Source of the DNA: Neckera pumila
Lineage: Eukaryota > Streptophyta > Bryopsida > Hypnales > Neckeraceae
Assembly: GCA_963969595.1 (NCBI GenBank)
Contig: OZ018418.1
Coordinates: 10,111,001-10,175,000 of the forward strand
Direction of reading: 5' to 3'
DNA: 64,000 bases
Each line of letters opens with the position of its first letter. Position 1 is the first letter of the stretch. This document shows positions 35,001 to 46,299 of the stretch, one piece after another. A program made the position numbers and the translations under genes. Below the pieces are notes generated by a model that saw only the letters and a list, made by a program, of their open reading frames with translations, did not search any database and was not told the DNA's origin.

Positions 35001-37283
35001 TTTTGTTCAAAGGTGCCATTGTAATTTTTTTTTCTTATAGTGCTGAGGGCCTTAGAAATGAGCCTCAAATGCACTAAATCTTAGAAAAGATGAAAAGATA
35101 GTATATTTTTACTTTTAAAAAACAAGAAAAGTAAAAAAATCTATACTGAGTTAGGCATATTAGGCCCTTTAATCCTTAAAAAATCAACCTTGTAGTTTTG
35201 GTAACATAATTTTCTCAGCCAAGTACATATGAATGAAATTTTTATTTTTGATCTTTGAATTTGTCACACAACATGAAGATGAGGAATATATCTTGAAGGT
35301 GCAACAATTTTCAAAATTTTAGACTACATGGTGAAAAATTATTGTATGATATGCAGTTTGTTTCTCAACTTCGCCAGCTTAAAGAACTAAATAAGTCATT
35401 TTTTCAAAAACAAATTTTTGAAATTGGTATTTTAGATTTATATGTATATATGTGAAAAGCTTTGAATCAATCCATTGGGATTAATGAATCAAAATTCATA
35501 AGGATATATTGTTTGCTAGCATTTAAGGATTTTATAATCTAAAATAAAACCTTTTAATTTTTGGTTTTATTCAATTTCAATATTAAAAATAAAATTCATA
35601 GCATGCAGATTTTTTATTAAAAAGTTCCAACCATTCAAATTGGCATTTTTCAACTTCATATGTTGAATGGTTAAATATTTGGTATTTTGAATGGTTTTCT
35701 ACTTCTTTCTACTCATTGTTTTTTCTTCTATGTTGTACAACTAAATAAAATGGTGTGAAATTTTTCAAGCATGTAGCTAATTTGCCTAGAAGAATGAGTA
35801 CAAAGAAGCACCACCATTTTGGACATTTTTTCATGCAAATGTGACCTATGTGAAGTGGAGTCACCTTATTCTTCTAAGGGTCCAAAATTTGAATTTTATC
35901 ATTTAAACAGCTTATAATATCTTGCAATCTACACGGAGGAAATTCTATAGACTTTTCCACACCCTCTCAATTCAAATACTATAAGATGCTACAATTAGAT
36001 GTGTCTAGAAATGTTTGTACTCTAGAATTTGTTATTTGTTTAGATATGACAATTTTGGAGCATTTTTGAAAAAAGTATAGCCACCAAACTTTAGGGGCTA
36101 ACTTAAGAATATATTAGTGGCCAAATTTTTAGATATAAAATTGGAAATGAGGATTGAAAGGCTTTACACTAATTTTGCAATTTCAACACCTTCATGATAA
36201 AATATTATTGGTATCTCTCAACTTACAAGAATATTGTTAGTATTTTTATTCCTATGTGATTTCTAGCATGTCTACTTTGAATTTGCACGGTCACAATTGA
36301 AAGGAAATTGATACAATTCAAAGGATATTGATACAATTCATGAAATGTTGACTCTTTGTTTAACTTAAAGCAAATTCCTACAAGCTCAAAAACGGCCTTG
36401 GGAATTTCAGGATCAATCATTCAAAATTTGGTGCTTTTCAAACTCAGCAAATTCTGGCAGCCATTTGAGCATTGAAAAATAACTTTTTTCAAAATACTAT
36501 AAACTATGAAAAGTTGTTATGAAGTTATGTTTCATATCCAAAAAACCGTTTGTGTTTTCAAGCCTTTTATCAAAAGTTATGGACAAAGTTTAGAAAGGGG
36601 TTGAAATGGACATTTTTTTAACATTATCAGACACCCTCTCTAAATTTTGCCCATAAATTTTTACTGAAATCTTCAAATGTCAAAAGTATTTTTGGGTATT
36701 AAATGTGACTTGATTTCCCAACTTTTATTAGTTTGAAGTTTTTTGCAAAATGCTATTTTACTATGCCTAAACGGCCGTCAAAGTCTGCTGACTTTAACAA
36801 AAAACAAATCAGAAATGTATATGTAAAAATAAAAGTAATGCTTGGAGACATGAATGTGCATCTGTGGTGTATTAATTAGGTCTTAGTGTCTTTGGTTGGA
36901 GGTCCAAAGTTTGAATCCAAGTAGGGACTTCCACCAATTTACCCCCTGCCCGAAATACCCAAATAGTGGGTAGCAGGCAGCCTTTTGAAGTAACTTTTTT
37001 TGTTGCCCAGAATTTTTGGTAACAATTATTTATTTATTTATTTATTTTACCAAATCAACAAAAAAATCGACAACTTTTTGTTGAAAATCAACAAGTTTGT
37101 GCTTAAGTTAACAACAATATGAACATTTTTTTGTTGATGAAGAACACAAAAGTGTCAACATGGACATCCAAATCAACTCTTTTTAGTAACACTCTGTCCA
37201 AATCAACATGTCCAAATTAACAAAAAAAATCAACACTTTTTTGTTGAAAATTTGTTGATTTGGACATAGATTTTCTAGTGGTG
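32041..37283. mobile_element. CACTA-like (CMC) DNA transposon, about 5.2 kb, no recognisable transposase
   Basis: The left end reads CACTACTAGAAAAT and the right end, reversed and complemented, reads CACCACTAGAAAAT. AAT flanks both ends directly (32038-32040 and 37284-37286), fitting the 3-base target duplication of the superfamily. GTTGATTTGGA-like words occur repeatedly in both orientations within the first 200 and last 300 bases (for example near 32091, 32167, 37190 and 37255), as in the subterminal repeats of En/Spm elements. The interior is very AT-rich and has no transposase I can recognise, so it is probably non-autonomous. A second TTAA-type element lies inside it. Confidence 0.62.
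34826..36097. mobile_element. Second, diverged TTAA-type element nested in the CACTA-like element
   Basis: TTAA-CCCCT opens it (TTAA at 34822-34825) and AGGGG-CTAA closes it, the latter one base from TTAA. A small palindrome CACCAAATTTTGGTG lies just inside the left end, in the same relative place as the palindrome of the element at 3405. Near the right end, ATATCTTGCAATCTAC followed by similar blocks (CTATAAGATG-like) matches that element. Overall the two copies are poorly conserved, so the relationship rests on these blocks. Confidence 0.45.
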
Positions 37284-37289
37284 AATTAA

Positions 37290-38025
37290 CCCTATATCCA
37301 AAATGATTTCCCCCCCCCGTAGGTGGGAATTAAACTAGAATTAGACACTCCTCTAATTAGTGCAGAGTAAGATGTAAGCTTGCACATGGCACTTGGGAAC
37401 TTCCTAGAAGTTGCCCAAAAAGTTTCGTAATTTTTCAAATTGTAGAAATGACTCACTGAAAAGTCAATTGTGTTATATATACATTGGGAAAATCCTAGAA
37501 AATCCCACAGTGGCGGTAAAGTCCCACTAAAAATTAGGATAGAATGTTTAGTGCTAATAAAGCGCCCGACCAAATTTCATTACATTTTGACCCTGGCAAG
37601 TATTAGAAGCGGCGGCATTAACGGATTTTTTACAGATTTAAAAACATTCGTTGAATTGACTGGCGCACCAAGAGCTCACAATGTCCAATTGGAGTCAACT
37701 TGGACTTTTTTCTTACTATCTTGGACCTTATCAACAACCTTGGTCAATCAAAACTTGAAAAAAAAATCATCTCCAACATTTGGATTTTTTACCCTTTTTA
37801 TCACTACGCTAAACGTTGGTTTTGACAGACAAAACGGCCTGGAAATAGGGAGTAGGGAGATTGTTGGACGAATTTGGGTCTTCTAAAGACAATGGCGCAA
37901 TTGGTTTAGAGTTTGGAGCATTTTTCCAAAAGTTAGAGCGATCACAGCAGTAGTGCAAAATTTTAATTAAGTTAATTTGGATTTACCAAGGAGTAGAAGT
38001 AGGTAATTGGAGGGAAGTTGGGGCT
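37290..38025. other. AT-rich region between CACTA-like element and promoter-like site
   Basis: An open frame of 138 codons runs from 37470 to 37886 but has no motif and biased composition, so I do not call it a gene. The first 40 bases resemble the left flank of the CACTA-like element (AATGATTTCCCCCC on both sides). Confidence 0.3.
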
Positions 38026-38028
38026 TTG

Positions 38029-38045
38029 AGAGAGTATATAAAGCC
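38029..38045 (+). promoter_or_regulatory. TATA-box-like promoter site
   Basis: GAGTATATAAAGCC is followed about 30 bases later by a CT-rich start-site-like tract (CCTCTCCTCCCCTCTC). This arrangement is typical of plant TATA promoters and of LTR promoters. No intact reading frame follows within 2 kb, so it may belong to a retroelement leader or a dead gene. Confidence 0.45.
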
Positions 38046-38479
38046 CTCTCCTCCCCTCTCTTTGCACCCCTTTTTCATTTTGTTAAACTCTGGCCAAACG
38101 CAACAACGTTATTGAAATTTGATATCTTTGCCAAAACTTCTTGTTCCTTTGCAATTTGATCTCTTGCTTGCTTATTGTCAACAATTCTTGTGTTTTTAAA
38201 GCATCTTTCAAGGACGTTGGGGTCCCTTGAAATGCTTGCTTAAGGTGTGTTGATTTTAAATACTCATTTGCAATGTGTTTTGTTGGTGTTTTTAAAAATT
38301 GTGGTTTCTAACCCCTTCAAACCCAGCTCCTTAAGCGGGATATTTTGACTTTATGTCATAGAACATCCCCTAAAGCCTTGACGTTTGAAAATGTGGTCCT
38401 TAGGAGTGTCGTTATTTGTTTTAGAGAAGTTTGGGTTAGAACCAAGCTCTTGCCTTTAAGTACTAAACATTCCTTTGTT

Positions 38480-38700
38480 TGAATCTGCCCAAAATTTGAG
38501 GTTAATCCCTCTAATACGACAAAGCTATAGCCTTGGGTTTAGTTTTAGTAGACTATTAAAATTCCTTTTGTTTGAAATTGTTTGGAATTTGAAGTTAATC
38601 CTTCTAATACAGCAAAGCTATCGCCAAAATTTTGGATTTTAAACTAAGTATTTTTTATAGTATTAGAATTTTGGGGCTAATTCCTCGATACGGCAAAGCT
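38480..38700. repeat. Three leader-type direct repeats, period about 100 bases
   Basis: AATCCCTCTAATACGACAAAGC, in variant forms, occurs near 38505, 38598 and 38680, each with an AATTTGAGGTTAATCC-like lead-in or remnant of it. They lie downstream of the TATA-like site. Confidence 0.55.
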
Positions 38701-38924
38701 TTGCTTGCACTAACAACTTTTTCCAATTTATTTTTCTTAAAGGGGTCCCTAGAAGGAGATCCAAATTGAAGAGCAACGGCCAGAGGACAAAATTAACTCC
38801 AAAAAATCAAGAATCCAAAGCAGCCAGCAACCAATCAACACCCCGCCAATATTGGCCGGTATTGTAGGGGCTGGCATCCAGCCCAACACACCGGCAAGGG
38901 ACGCCGACTGGCTGCCAGCCACAG

Positions 38925-39010
38925 CCCGAGATTAGTCTCTTGATTACCAGCCTCGAGATCAGTCTCTTGATTACCAAGCCCCTCGGGATCAATCTCTTGA
39001 TTACCAGGTC
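38925..39010. repeat. Short tandem repeat, about 28 bases x 3
   Basis: GATCAGTCTCTTGATTACCA-type units follow each other three times with one- or two-base differences. On the minus strand they would encode G-N-Q-E-T-D-L-E-like repeats, but no credible gene surrounds them. Confidence 0.65.
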
Positions 39011-39133
39011 TTAGACCAAATTTCACATATATGCTGTGAAAACCAAATCATATTGGGATGGTGCTTGATAAGCCCCATTTTTATTTTTTATGAAAAAAAA
39101 ATGAACACCCAGCTTTGCTTTTGCACTGACATA

Positions 39134-39296
39134 CACTAGAAGAAACCTGCGTTGGTCTAAACCATAAATGTAGGCTCAAATTTGTTGAAAACCATGTTTC
39201 CAACGTTGGAATCCTATAATTTTGCATTGGAAACATGGTTCTCAACAAATTTCAGCCCACATTTTTGGATTAGACCAACGCAGGTTTCTTCTAGTG
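39134..39296. mobile_element. Hairpin MITE of CACTA type, 163 bases
   Basis: The left end CACTAGAAGAAACCTGCG and the right end are perfect inverted repeats for more than 25 bases. ATA stands directly outside each end (39131-39133 and 39297-39299), a 3-base target duplication. Similarity continues inward (AACCATGTTTCCAA-like and its complement), so nearly the whole element can fold into a hairpin. It could be mobilised by a CACTA transposase from elsewhere. Confidence 0.8.
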
Positions 39297-40043
39297 ATAA
39301 TGGGAAGGAGTAGTTTCTTTACAAGTTTGGGAAAAACTCTAAACTCTAGAAATTCCAGACTGAGAGTTGAAATTAGAAGTTAGTAAGGTTGCTTTCAAAA
39401 AATCAAAATATACAGAGCCCAAGCTTGACCAAACCAGAGATCAACTTAGTGTAACCAGTTACAGAAGCCTCTTTTTAAAAAGTCAACTAGAACAAGAGGT
39501 CACCCAACCTCCCAGCAGCTTGTTGGTCGTACGTTCCTCCTCCCAAAGCTAAAATATGATTTCCATTTGCAACTTTGGTTGCATCTCAGCACTCCTGAAT
39601 CTCTTACAATTTGATCTGGAGTTGTCAAGTTCTCTCCCCATCTCCAAAAAAATTGGTACAATACTAATGAGGTGAAGTTGGAAACTTAGAAAGACATAGA
39701 GGTGGAATTCTTAGGGGCAAAAATGTCAATTTAGAATATTAACAAAACTTAGTTGACTTTATTTGCCACAGTTTTAATGAGATTAGAAGAAAAAGGAGAA
39801 AAAAACAAAATAAAGAATAGTTTGACTTTGGAAGAAGTACTCAAATTAGTATTAATAGGAAAACCTTGACAAGTTTATTTTTGACTTTGGACCATTAGCA
39901 AAAAGCCTATTAGATTAGATTTGATAGGATTAGATTTATTTCCAAAATATCACAAAAGAAGAAAAAATTATAAAGAAAAAAGAAAAGAAAGCAGATACAA
40001 AAGAAATTGATTTTTCTCCCATTTTGAAGAAAAGAAAGACAAC

Positions 40044-40121
40044 ATGGACTCTATGTTCAACTACAACAAAATCACGATGAACGTAAACGAGGATGGCATC
40101 ATCAAATCCGCGTTTTTTGGA
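40044..40121 (+). other. Orphan first-exon candidate
   Basis: An ATG in good context opens 26 codons (M-D-S-M-F-N-Y-N-K-I-T-M-N-V-N-E-D-G-I-I ...) ending exactly at a consensus GTAAGT donor. An AAAGAAAAGAAAG-like purine tract lies upstream. No second exon was recognised downstream, so it may be chance. Confidence 0.22.
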
Positions 40122-41410
40122 GTAAGTTCTAAAAACCCTTTCTTTTATTTTATTATTTAAACGTGCTAGTTAGTGAATTAAATTAGGATTGTTAAGTAGG
40201 ATTAATGTTGTGGAACTAGTGAGTTGGAATGCAATTTAGAACATAAGGAACCACAAGAAATAAGAACAACATCATATTCATTAAAGTGGGAGACTGGGAT
40301 CCTTCCAAAATAACATTGTCCATTTGTAGGCCCGGAATTTGAAGTTGGCTTGAAGTACATTTTTGTTGAAGGGAAATAAATTCTTCCATTGGAAGATAAA
40401 ATTTCCATTAAAAAAGGAGTCTATGGTAGGGTTCATGCGTCCTAGTATCTATTGGGCATTATTACTTAAGCAATATTTACATAAAAATACATTGTGTTCT
40501 TTGTTGATTACCAAGTCATGAGTTGAACGGTTGATTGTATGAGGCTATTTATTTCATTCACGTGGTCCGAGTGCGATTCCCATTGAATTTGTATGAGTGA
40601 CTATGAGATATACATGACTTGGTGTTGCCTAGTGACCTTTGCAGGTTGGAAAGAAGTAACAACCAACCAATTCCTATCCAAAATTGTGACATGTATTAAC
40701 AAAATTAAAAGTGGTCTTATCCACTACCAATCTTTATACATGACATGATACTTTGAAAAGAAACTTATTGAGTCAATGAATAAGGAAAACAATGCCATGT
40801 AGACAATGCATTGTATAACAACAAATATATTTGGAACTTTATAAAAAAGTAGATGCTCCACAAGGTGCTTCATACAATATAGAAAATAATCTAATATAAA
40901 AACTACAAAATCAAATCAAAACACTTCAATCAATAAGACAATTTCTATAACATTAAATATATAAATAATCATAGAAAATTCTTCAAGGTTATGCAAAGCA
41001 TTACCATGGAAAAAAACTGCACACAAAAATAATAGAAGTACCTTAAATACTATAAAGTTTTTGTATACTGCCTTAGAAATGTTCAATTGGAATAAGAGTC
41101 TAGACTTTTGTTGATAACATCAACTTGAGCTGTGGGTATTTTTAGGACACATTTGACGGTGTCTCTTCATCCTTGACTTCCAGGCTGTGACCAACGCATT
41201 TGTTTCGGCCCACACCGGATTCTGGGTCTTGTCCATTTTCCAACGCAATCCTTTGGCGGAGTTCCATCCAAAATAACTCTCTTGAACATTTTGCTCACGA
41301 GACGTGGGCTTAAAATATTGAATCAACACACAATTAGAAAGATCTGGGTTAGTGAAAGGATTAGTCAAGGCTCTTGCAATCCATATAGGCTTTGCATCAC
41401 CATCAGCTGG

Positions 41411-43748
41411 TCAAACGGCGACAAAGTATCCTTCAAAAACATCACGTGCCACTCGGAAAGAGGGTAATGGGCGATTGCAAAGTTGCCCAACAAAGGCATC
41501 ATCCTTAGCAAACTCCTCACGAACCTCACTATCTTCACTAAGTTCGTCAAACAATTCCTCCCAATGCTTGATAAACCCAGACAACCCCTTGTATATATCG
41601 TCTACACTTCGCATTGGGAGGTGAGCATTAAGCAATGGATCCCCACAAGGCCAAGTACTCCTTCCTTCCGAATCTTCTTGCCATAATTTGATCCCCCAAC
41701 CTTCCTCTGGGAGCCAATCATGACCTGTGCAATAATATTTGTACTTCATGACTAGAATATCCTCTGAATTCAAATAGAACTTGAATTGTTGGGCCTTTGT
41801 ATGGCCAACAAGTGCCTCGTCCCCTTCCAGAAGCGAACCTTCTATAAAGGCTTTGAAATCAGGGACCTCCTCAATGAGGTGAGGAACTGTAGGTATTAAA
41901 TCCACATCCATAAAGGATTTCATGAGAGATGGGATGGTGAGGAAGTTATCTTTCTTCAATTGCATACTCCATCTCCCAAACAAAACATCAATGTCATCAT
42001 GTGTGTAACCAACCAACATGAAATTGACATAAACCTCACAGAAAATTCTTTTAGCCACTAGAAGGGACTAGAATGCAAATACATATCTATTTTTGTTATC
42101 GCCAGTCGCGTTATCCATCTGAACATTCAGAATTGGAGGAAGAGGCTTTGCCGGAGTTGGAACTTTGAGTGCGCTATGATTTACATATGTTTAATCCTCG
42201 CAGTATTGCGCTAAAAGAGGGAAGCAGAGCTTCATCGAACAAATAATTCCCGGGAGGAATACGTGGGGGGTAGTTCTATGTCCCGCAGAAGCTTTGCTAA
42301 TGAACCAACCGTATAGTTTGAATTGTGTAGGAAAATATCAGGCCTGTAATGAGCGTAACGCAAATCTCCATGCCCATGAGCTATCATACCCGTCACTGAG
42401 ATTGGGAGCTTCATGAGTCCATCAAGTTGCTTACTCTTGTGTGAGAAGACAAGAGACGCAATTTTAGCATGATCAATTCTGTCATGCATGATCGTCAAGC
42501 ACTCATGAGGGTAGGCACTTGACCTATAGCAATTTGCGTAATACTGATCTTGATGAGCTCAAGCTGTAGCCAAATGCTTCTCCAAATGATGGATCCATTT
42601 GTGTTTTAGGCCTGCACTTGCAGTCTTCTTCAGACTGTTATATCTGTCACACTTAGAGCAATGCACTAAATTGTCTCCTGGTTTCTTAGCTGTATATTTA
42701 GGAAAGTTCAATTTCCTGATCTTGCTAATACTGGAAGCTGAGACTTCTTTCAACCCAAAAACAGCATTTGCTGCATTGACCTCGGGAATTATCTCCTTCC
42801 ATTTAAAGGTGGCCGGCAAAAGCATAGACACCTTTTTCTCTCCAGAAGGAAGACTGTGTGTACGATGTGGCATATGATTTGCCGACTTCTCAAGTACACA
42901 TTTCAACGTAGCCGTAGCTTGTAATTTATGCTTTCAAATCTTGTGCGTGCCCAAATTCCCGTGTGCTTGAGCTTGTTGACCAGCTGCAGCATATCCTTGA
43001 AAGCAATGGAAGGTGGTTTTTGATACACCAAAATTATGCCGCCATGTTGCCATGCAGACGTCAATCCCTTCAAGAGTGACCACCCTCTTCCCTTGACTGT
43101 TCCGATGGACTTGTCAATGCACGTCCAGTTTCATGTGGTACCGAAATTCAAAAGATGAATTGGGGTACATACGTTCATAGAAGGCCCAAATCTTGTCTCT
43201 TAGAAATGGCTGCACGCAATTGTAAGAGCAGCACGTCTTGCTTGAAACAGAATTAATTGACTCATCTGCCAAAAGCTCTTTGGACTTCACACAGGTTTCA
43301 GGAGGAAGAACTCTAATGGATGTTTCATATGGCCTTGCATTTGAAGATGATGCCTTTGACCGAAGAACTTCATAGCAGTTGAAGCCATGTTGAACCTCAT
43401 GATCTCAAAGACTAGTCCCTCTCAAGAACACCCGATCAATGGGCCATGCTCAAAGAGAGTATTTCCAATCTTCTGGAACGGCTGCAAAGTCAAGGGACTT
43501 CGAAATTTGGACCGGGACTAAAGAATTCCCTAACGGGCCATCGCAACCTAGAACAAGATCGGACCTCATGCTATGACAAATTCCATCCGCCATTGGTAGA
43601 TCGTAGCACTCATGAGGACGACAACCTTTGTGCTCCATAAACATTGTAGGATTCCTTCGCAGATCGGAATGCCAACATCCTCTTGGGGAGTGTTTTCAAT
43701 CTCTCCTTTGTTGGAGGTGTCAACCTCCAGTGGATGTCCCGAGTCCAT
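41411..43748 (-). pseudogene. DUF7869-type transposase pseudogene
   Basis: Reading down the minus strand: an N-terminal block; L-A-D-E-S-I-N ... C-V-Q-P-F-L; V-T-L-E-G-I-D-V-C-M-A-T-W-R-H-N-F-G-V-S-K-T-T-F (helix-turn-helix-like); L-P-S-G-E-K-K-V-S-M-L-L-P-A; C-S-K-C-D-R-Y-N-S-L-K (zinc-binding-like); M-H-D-R-I-D-H-A-K-I; V-T-G-M-I-A-H-G-H-G-D-L-R-Y-A-H-Y; Q-M-D-N-A-T-G-D-N-K-N-R-Y; and V-G-Y-T-H-D-D-I-D-V-L-F-G-R-W. The last three carry the Asp residues expected of a DDE-type core. This order matches the DUF7869 family, known from plants and algae. The N-terminal two thirds lie mostly in one frame with several stops, and frame changes occur near 43650 and 42230. No terminal repeats were found. 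Confidence 0.7.
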
Positions 43749-43974
43749 GGTGTTTGAACAGAGGTTACAAACATTTTTTAAAAATCGTAGCAGTCATAAA
43801 ACATAAAGAGTTCATCTTAAGTTGAGGGGATTACACATCTTCATGAAGTCAAGCTCATCGGTAATCACATTTGTTACCAATCATCTTTGGTTCATCTCAA
43901 ACCAAAATAAACTGCTACTTTGGTAATTCCAATAATATTTAGTAGTCCAAATATTTAGAAATCCACATATTCAA

Positions 43975-44240
43975 TAGTTTGGATTTGTAGTAGTCTGGAA
44001 TTCTCCATTCGAGATGAGTTGCTGATCAAATGCTAGTCAAAGTACCTGAGAATTTCAATCAATAATGAGATCATATCGACCTCCAAGAATTGAACAGTAG
44101 TCTGGAATTAAGCAGTCTGGATTTATAGTTGTCTGGAATTTATCTCCATTTGAGATGAATTTTTTATCAACCGTTAGTCAAAGTACTTGAGAATTTCGAT
44201 CAATAATGAGATCATACCAACCTCAGAGAACTGAACATAT
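43975..44240. repeat. Tandem duplication, period about 138 bases
   Basis: GGATTTGTAGTAGTCTGGAA at 43981 and GGATTTATAGTTGTCTGGAA at 44119 begin two copies. Both continue with GAGATGA, TAGTCAAAGTAC and CAATAATGAGATCATA in the same order. Confidence 0.7.
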
Positions 44241-45179
44241 TGACCTCAGAGAAGTTCGAGAACTGAACATAGAACCTCAAGTATAGAACCTCCAAGAACT
44301 GAACAACAATCTCACCTAGTGGACTTTTGTGAGATTCTTGTTCAGTTCATTAATCAGAACCTATTTGTCTATTTATGATCTCAGTCCACTAAGATTCTTG
44401 TTCAGCTCTCAGAACTCCGAGAACGAAATATAGAACCTCCAAGAATTTTAGAGATTGTCGATCAATAACAGTTCCCGGATTCAATCTACGATATTAGTCA
44501 ACTCAATTCATGTTGGTTTCTATAGGTCTGGTTTGGTTACTCATTGTCCTTCTAATTGAGTGCCAAATTCTGAATTCTCACTCTCAATCACGATTGTTCT
44601 ACATCATCAGGTCGAATTGGACAAAACTACCCTAAATCCTATTGTCAGCAACTCCAGAAAGTTCTTTCTATTTGGAGATCCCAAGCCAGGGAAGTGATCG
44701 ATACTATACGCTGCAAGTGGAGCCAAAGCTACTGCATATTTTAATGCGTTTAAGCTTTGGTCATCTCGTCGCCTAAGTACTAAGTGACAAATTCTAGAAA
44801 TTCAGGAATTTACGACAGTTTTAACAACGTTTTTAAATGAGAGCAAAGATGTATCAAATCTCGAATTCGTCTGTTTTCCTCAAAATTCAGAGATTGCATG
44901 ACAATTTTCAGAGATTTAAGAGAAACACAATCCTCAAGAAGAACCGACATTAGTTACCCACTTCAACAGCATACAAAACTCTAACATTGAAGAGCATTGA
45001 CAATCAGTAACTCTATCACAGCTACTTTCAGTTTAGATAACGCTGGACGGACAAGAACGCCTTGTGAATCCGCTTGAGATGAACACCCGCATACCTTGGA
45101 ATGGAAGACTTGCAATCTCCTAAAGTCAACACGGAGCTGTAATCTTTACCAAGATGCAATTGAAGGAGCCTTGACGCCA

Positions 45180-45330
45180 CTGGAGAGAGCCGCTTGAACG
45201 CACCAACATGCAATGTGTGCGCAAGCGAAGGGGCCTCAATTGCACTGAAGAGAGCCGTATTTTATACCAACACGTGGTGTTTGAGTGTACAAGGGGGGCT
45301 CGATTGCACTAAAGAGAGGCTCAGAAACAA
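45180..45330. repeat. Degenerate tandem repeat with GAGAGCCG / CAATTGCAC blocks
   Basis: Related units of about 60-70 bases share GAGAGCCG or GAGAGGC, an ACCAACAC/ATG block, an AAGGGG or AAGGGGGGC block and TC(A/G)ATTGCACT. They lie within the frames at 45194-45505, which I therefore do not treat as a gene. Confidence 0.5.
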
Positions 45331-46299
45331 TCTAAATGGCGGATTTGAAGAAGCTGAAGAGGGCAATGCTACAATACAGCAAGCAGAAGTGAACACTAAA
45401 CAAAGGACAAGGACTGGAGTGAGAACAAGCGAAGGGAATGTGTGGGAGAATTCCAGAGGGAAGATGGAGCGGCATTTTCAAAAGGTCCTGACAAAAGCAC
45501 AATAATACCCGGTATGTGGATTTGTGGAGGCTTCTACGGACATGAAAATTTAATGCGTCATACTTTGAATCTTCTAAGTCAATCAACTGTAGAATGAAAA
45601 TCAAATTCTCGTCAGTTCTTGAGCTACACGTCTGTCATCTTTCTGGAATGTAGGTGCTACAGGCTTAACTTAGGGCGGCTAAGTTAAGGCGATGGGCTTG
45701 CAGACGACGGTTTTCAGAAGTGCTTGTCATCTTTTAGGTGGAAGCTTCATGGGTTATGAACTGTTTACTTACCGTTCACGGGTTATGAAAAAGCGGATTT
45801 GCTGCTCACAAGGCGGACTTATTGTTCACACGTTTTGAGAATGCACTGTACCGTTTTCAAAAGTGATTTTTTATTGTGATTTGCAAAAATAATAATTCCC
45901 GTAGTACTGTAATTACAATATAAATAATATACCAATCTTTTAACAAACAATGAAAGGAGCCATGTTCTAATAAACTATTAGAAGAAGTGACAATATCCAA
46001 TGTTAACTAATTAAGGTCAAGACTTGAAGGACAAGATCTGGGTTCAAGATATAAGGGTTACAATTGAAGGTATAGGGTGTAGGACTGAGGTCAAACTTCC
46101 ACCAATACTTTTGAAAACTCTTGTAATTTAATTTATTCAAAGTTCAACAATAATTTATATTTCCCTTCTAGTTTTGTGTTTTCTAAAAAGATGGTAATAA
46201 AAATTCTATACGCTCCTAATGTATTGTATTGTTGCATTGTAATTCACATGTGATAAGTAAATGGAGAAGGAATGGATAATACTTACAAAGTGATGGAGT

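Noticed and set aside
36880..36930. tRNA-like B-box (AAGTTTGAATCCAAGT) suggesting a SINE
   Set aside because: Only one weak B-box-like word is present. No matching A-box, poly(A) or T-rich tail, or target duplication was found.
37470..37886. Plus-strand frame of 138 codons in an AT-rich region
   Set aside because: No recognisable domain, splice context or second copy; composition resembles non-coding surroundings.
39690..39720. AGAGGTGGAATTCTTAGG resembling a piece of 18S rRNA
   Set aside because: The likeness ends after about 18 bases and the flanks do not match rRNA, so it is chance.
40540..40600. GTCCGAGTGCGATTCCCA resembling a tRNA or SINE B-box
   Set aside because: No cloverleaf can be formed from the surrounding bases and no A-box at the right distance is seen.
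45194..45505. Plus-strand frame of 103 codons
   Set aside because: It crosses a degenerate tandem repeat and its sequence follows the repeat units, so it is not treated as a gene.
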